From ZC4RG35 sp036375695 (GTDB taxonomy: Bacteria; Actinomycetota; Acidimicrobiia; Spongiisociales; ZC4RG35), in the NCBI GenBank assembly GCA_036375695.1, contig DASVBU010000045.1, forward strand, positions 1-37,410: DNA of 37,410 nt, given 5' to 3'. This document shows, piece after piece, positions 36,558-37,410 of the stretch (position 1 is the stretch's first letter; each line of letters starts with the position of its first letter). Made by a program: the position numbers and the translations under genes. The notes beneath the pieces were generated by a model, which was not told the origin of the DNA, did no database searches, and worked only from the letters and a program-made list of their open reading frames with translations.

Positions 36558-37410
36558 GAAGAGTCTCGGTCCCACGGTGGGGATCGGTCTCGTCTGGTGA
36601 GGGTCCATCGTCTGGTTTTGGGGTCGCGGATTGGGGTGAGTCCGTGTTGGTGGACTGCGATGTGGTGGTGATACCAACACAGGGTGATCAGGTTGTCGGG
36701 ATCGGTTCGACCACCTTGGCTCCAGGGGGTGATGTGGTGCACCTGGAGCCGGTTCCTCGACCCGCATCCGGTGATGGCACACCGGTTGCCATCACGGTGG
36801 ATGATCGCTCTGCGTAGTGAGGGTGGGATGGTGCGTGACCGGCGTCCATACCGGAGCGGGGTCCCGTCACCATTGACCCCGACGACTTCGGTGACCGCGT
36901 CACAGAGGATGGCTTGCAGCATCCGTTGACCGATCCTGGGGCCTGACTCCACATACACCCCAGCCCTCCCACTCGAAGCGGCCTGGTCGGCGTCGACGAA
37001 CACCGTCACCTGGGCTGGTGTGTCCCCATCACCGGCGGCGATCAACGCCAATGCGGTGGCACGTCGCCATGCTGAGTCTTTGGGTGCCTCCGGGTCTTCA
37101 GGAAGCTGGTCGACCGCTTCGGTCAGCGCCTTGTCGACCACCGCCCCCAACATCCCGTCCAAACCACCGAAGATCTTCCACCACGACTCATCCAGAGAAG
37201 GCTGCAACACCAAGAACCGGTCCAAGAAGGTCCTTCTCTCCTCGTCTGAACTGATCTCCCTGCGACGGGCCGCCTCCCGACGCACACCGGCCACATCCAG
37301 GTGCCGGAACAAGGGATCTGTGGTGTCGGTAGTGATCCTGGAAGCCGCCACCACCCGGTCGAAAGACGAATCACCCTCCAGGAGCGCTTCCCGCAGTTCG
37401 GGTCGATCCT
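36554..37410 (-). CDS. DUF222 (13E12-type) HNH endonuclease, 5' end cut by window
   Basis: The frame is open to the window edge and the N-terminus is missing. The visible part starts DRPELREALLEGDSSFDRVV, a DUF222 helical region. The C-terminal HNH domain reads RDGNRCAITGCGSRN then LQVHHITPWSQGGRTDPDNL and LCWYHHHIAVHQHG, with intact His, Asn and His residues and a CxxxxC pair. Members of this family occur as many near-identical copies in actinobacterial genomes and are often linked to inteins or mobile loci; the function is poorly known. Two 60-nt lines I counted here gave 57% and 62% GC, below the neighbouring genes, consistent with transfer. It overlaps the convergent transglycosylase gene by 4 nt. 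Confidence 0.9.
   Translation of the reverse strand, partial: DRPELREALLEGDSSFDRVVAASRITTDTTDPLFRHLDVAGVRREAARRREISSDEERRTFLDRFLVLQPSLDESWWKIFGGLDGMLGAVVDKALTEAVDQLPEDPEAPKDSAWRRATALALIAAGDGDTPAQVTVFVDADQAASSGRAGVYVESGPRIGQRMLQAILCDAVTEVVGVNGDGTPLRYGRRSRTIPPSLRRAIIHRDGNRCAITGCGSRNRLQVHHITPWSQGGRTDPDNLITLCWYHHHIAVHQHGLTPIRDPKTRRWTLTRRDRSPPWDRDSS

Noticed and set aside
1..37410. CRISPR arrays, tRNA or rRNA genes, complete insertion sequences, prophage or toxin-antitoxin modules
   Set aside because: Read through on both strands; no regularly spaced repeats, cloverleaf genes, transposase, integrase or toxin families were recognised.

Overview
The window is a dense, high-GC actinobacterial chromosome segment. 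The evidence for Actinomycetota is a 2-oxoglutarate dehydrogenase E1 fused to an N-terminal E2-like acyltransferase domain (Kgd/OdhA type), a DUF222/13E12-type HNH endonuclease gene, Thr-rich lipoprotein stalks, and many starts with an actinobacterial -10 hexamer (TAnnnT) only 6-10 nt upstream. An Acidimicrobiia-like lineage is possible but cannot be proven from the sequence. There is no rRNA, tRNA, CRISPR array, phage or complete insertion sequence. No stretch over 300 nt lacks a gene; the longest, 3541-3782, holds two promoters and a repeat fragment.

Layout. 1-3540 (-): kgd, missing only its C-terminus. 3783-11544 (+): a four-gene MacB/LolCDE-like ABC system (two very large FtsX-type permeases, two ATPases) preceded by a 7-codon upstream ORF. 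11589-12701 (+): tRNA-dihydrouridine synthase. 12688-15763: histidine-degradation genes (ureohydrolase/hutG-like and hutU, both -) around a small 3-TM protein gene (+). 15857-18440 (-): a nucleoside catabolic operon, ribokinase-type kinase > deoC > nucleoside hydrolase. 18479-22561: nitroreductase (+); on the minus strand an ABC-2 exporter operon (ATPase, two permeases, GNAT acetyltransferase) and a second nitroreductase. 22582-26319: hotdog thioesterase (-), then purine nucleoside phosphorylase, azlC, azlD and an AzgA/PbuG-type purine permease (+). 26463-27842: a lone clpP (-) divergent from an SRPBCC-ArsR pair (+), with two palindromic operators between them. 27844-31482 (-): NAD(P)-binding protein, thioesterase, calcium-loop lipoprotein, maf and amidohydrolase, forming two operons. 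31525-34313 (+): two tandem S41 peptidase lipoproteins sharing three Cys pairs. 34303-36557: msrA and a RidA-family gene (-), divergent from a secreted coiled-coil/lytic transglycosylase protein (+). 36554-37410 (-): HNH endonuclease cut by the window edge.

How it works together. Purine and nucleoside use recurs (PNP, purine permease, nucleoside hydrolase, sugar kinase, DERA), as does histidine breakdown. Envelope functions dominate elsewhere: two export systems, four Thr-rich secreted proteins and a transglycosylase. Same-strand genes overlap by 1-4 nt (ATGA, GTGA, TGATG, CTGA), and convergent genes abut or overlap.

Most interesting signals: an interspersed repeat of two palindromic modules whose hairpin lies 1 nt after the stop codon of two unrelated genes; pervasive leaderless promoter geometry; the double GCAAC-N6-GTTGC operator between clpP and the arsR pair; and the conserved Cys spacing in the S41 tandem. 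I see no clearly unprecedented multi-gene system.
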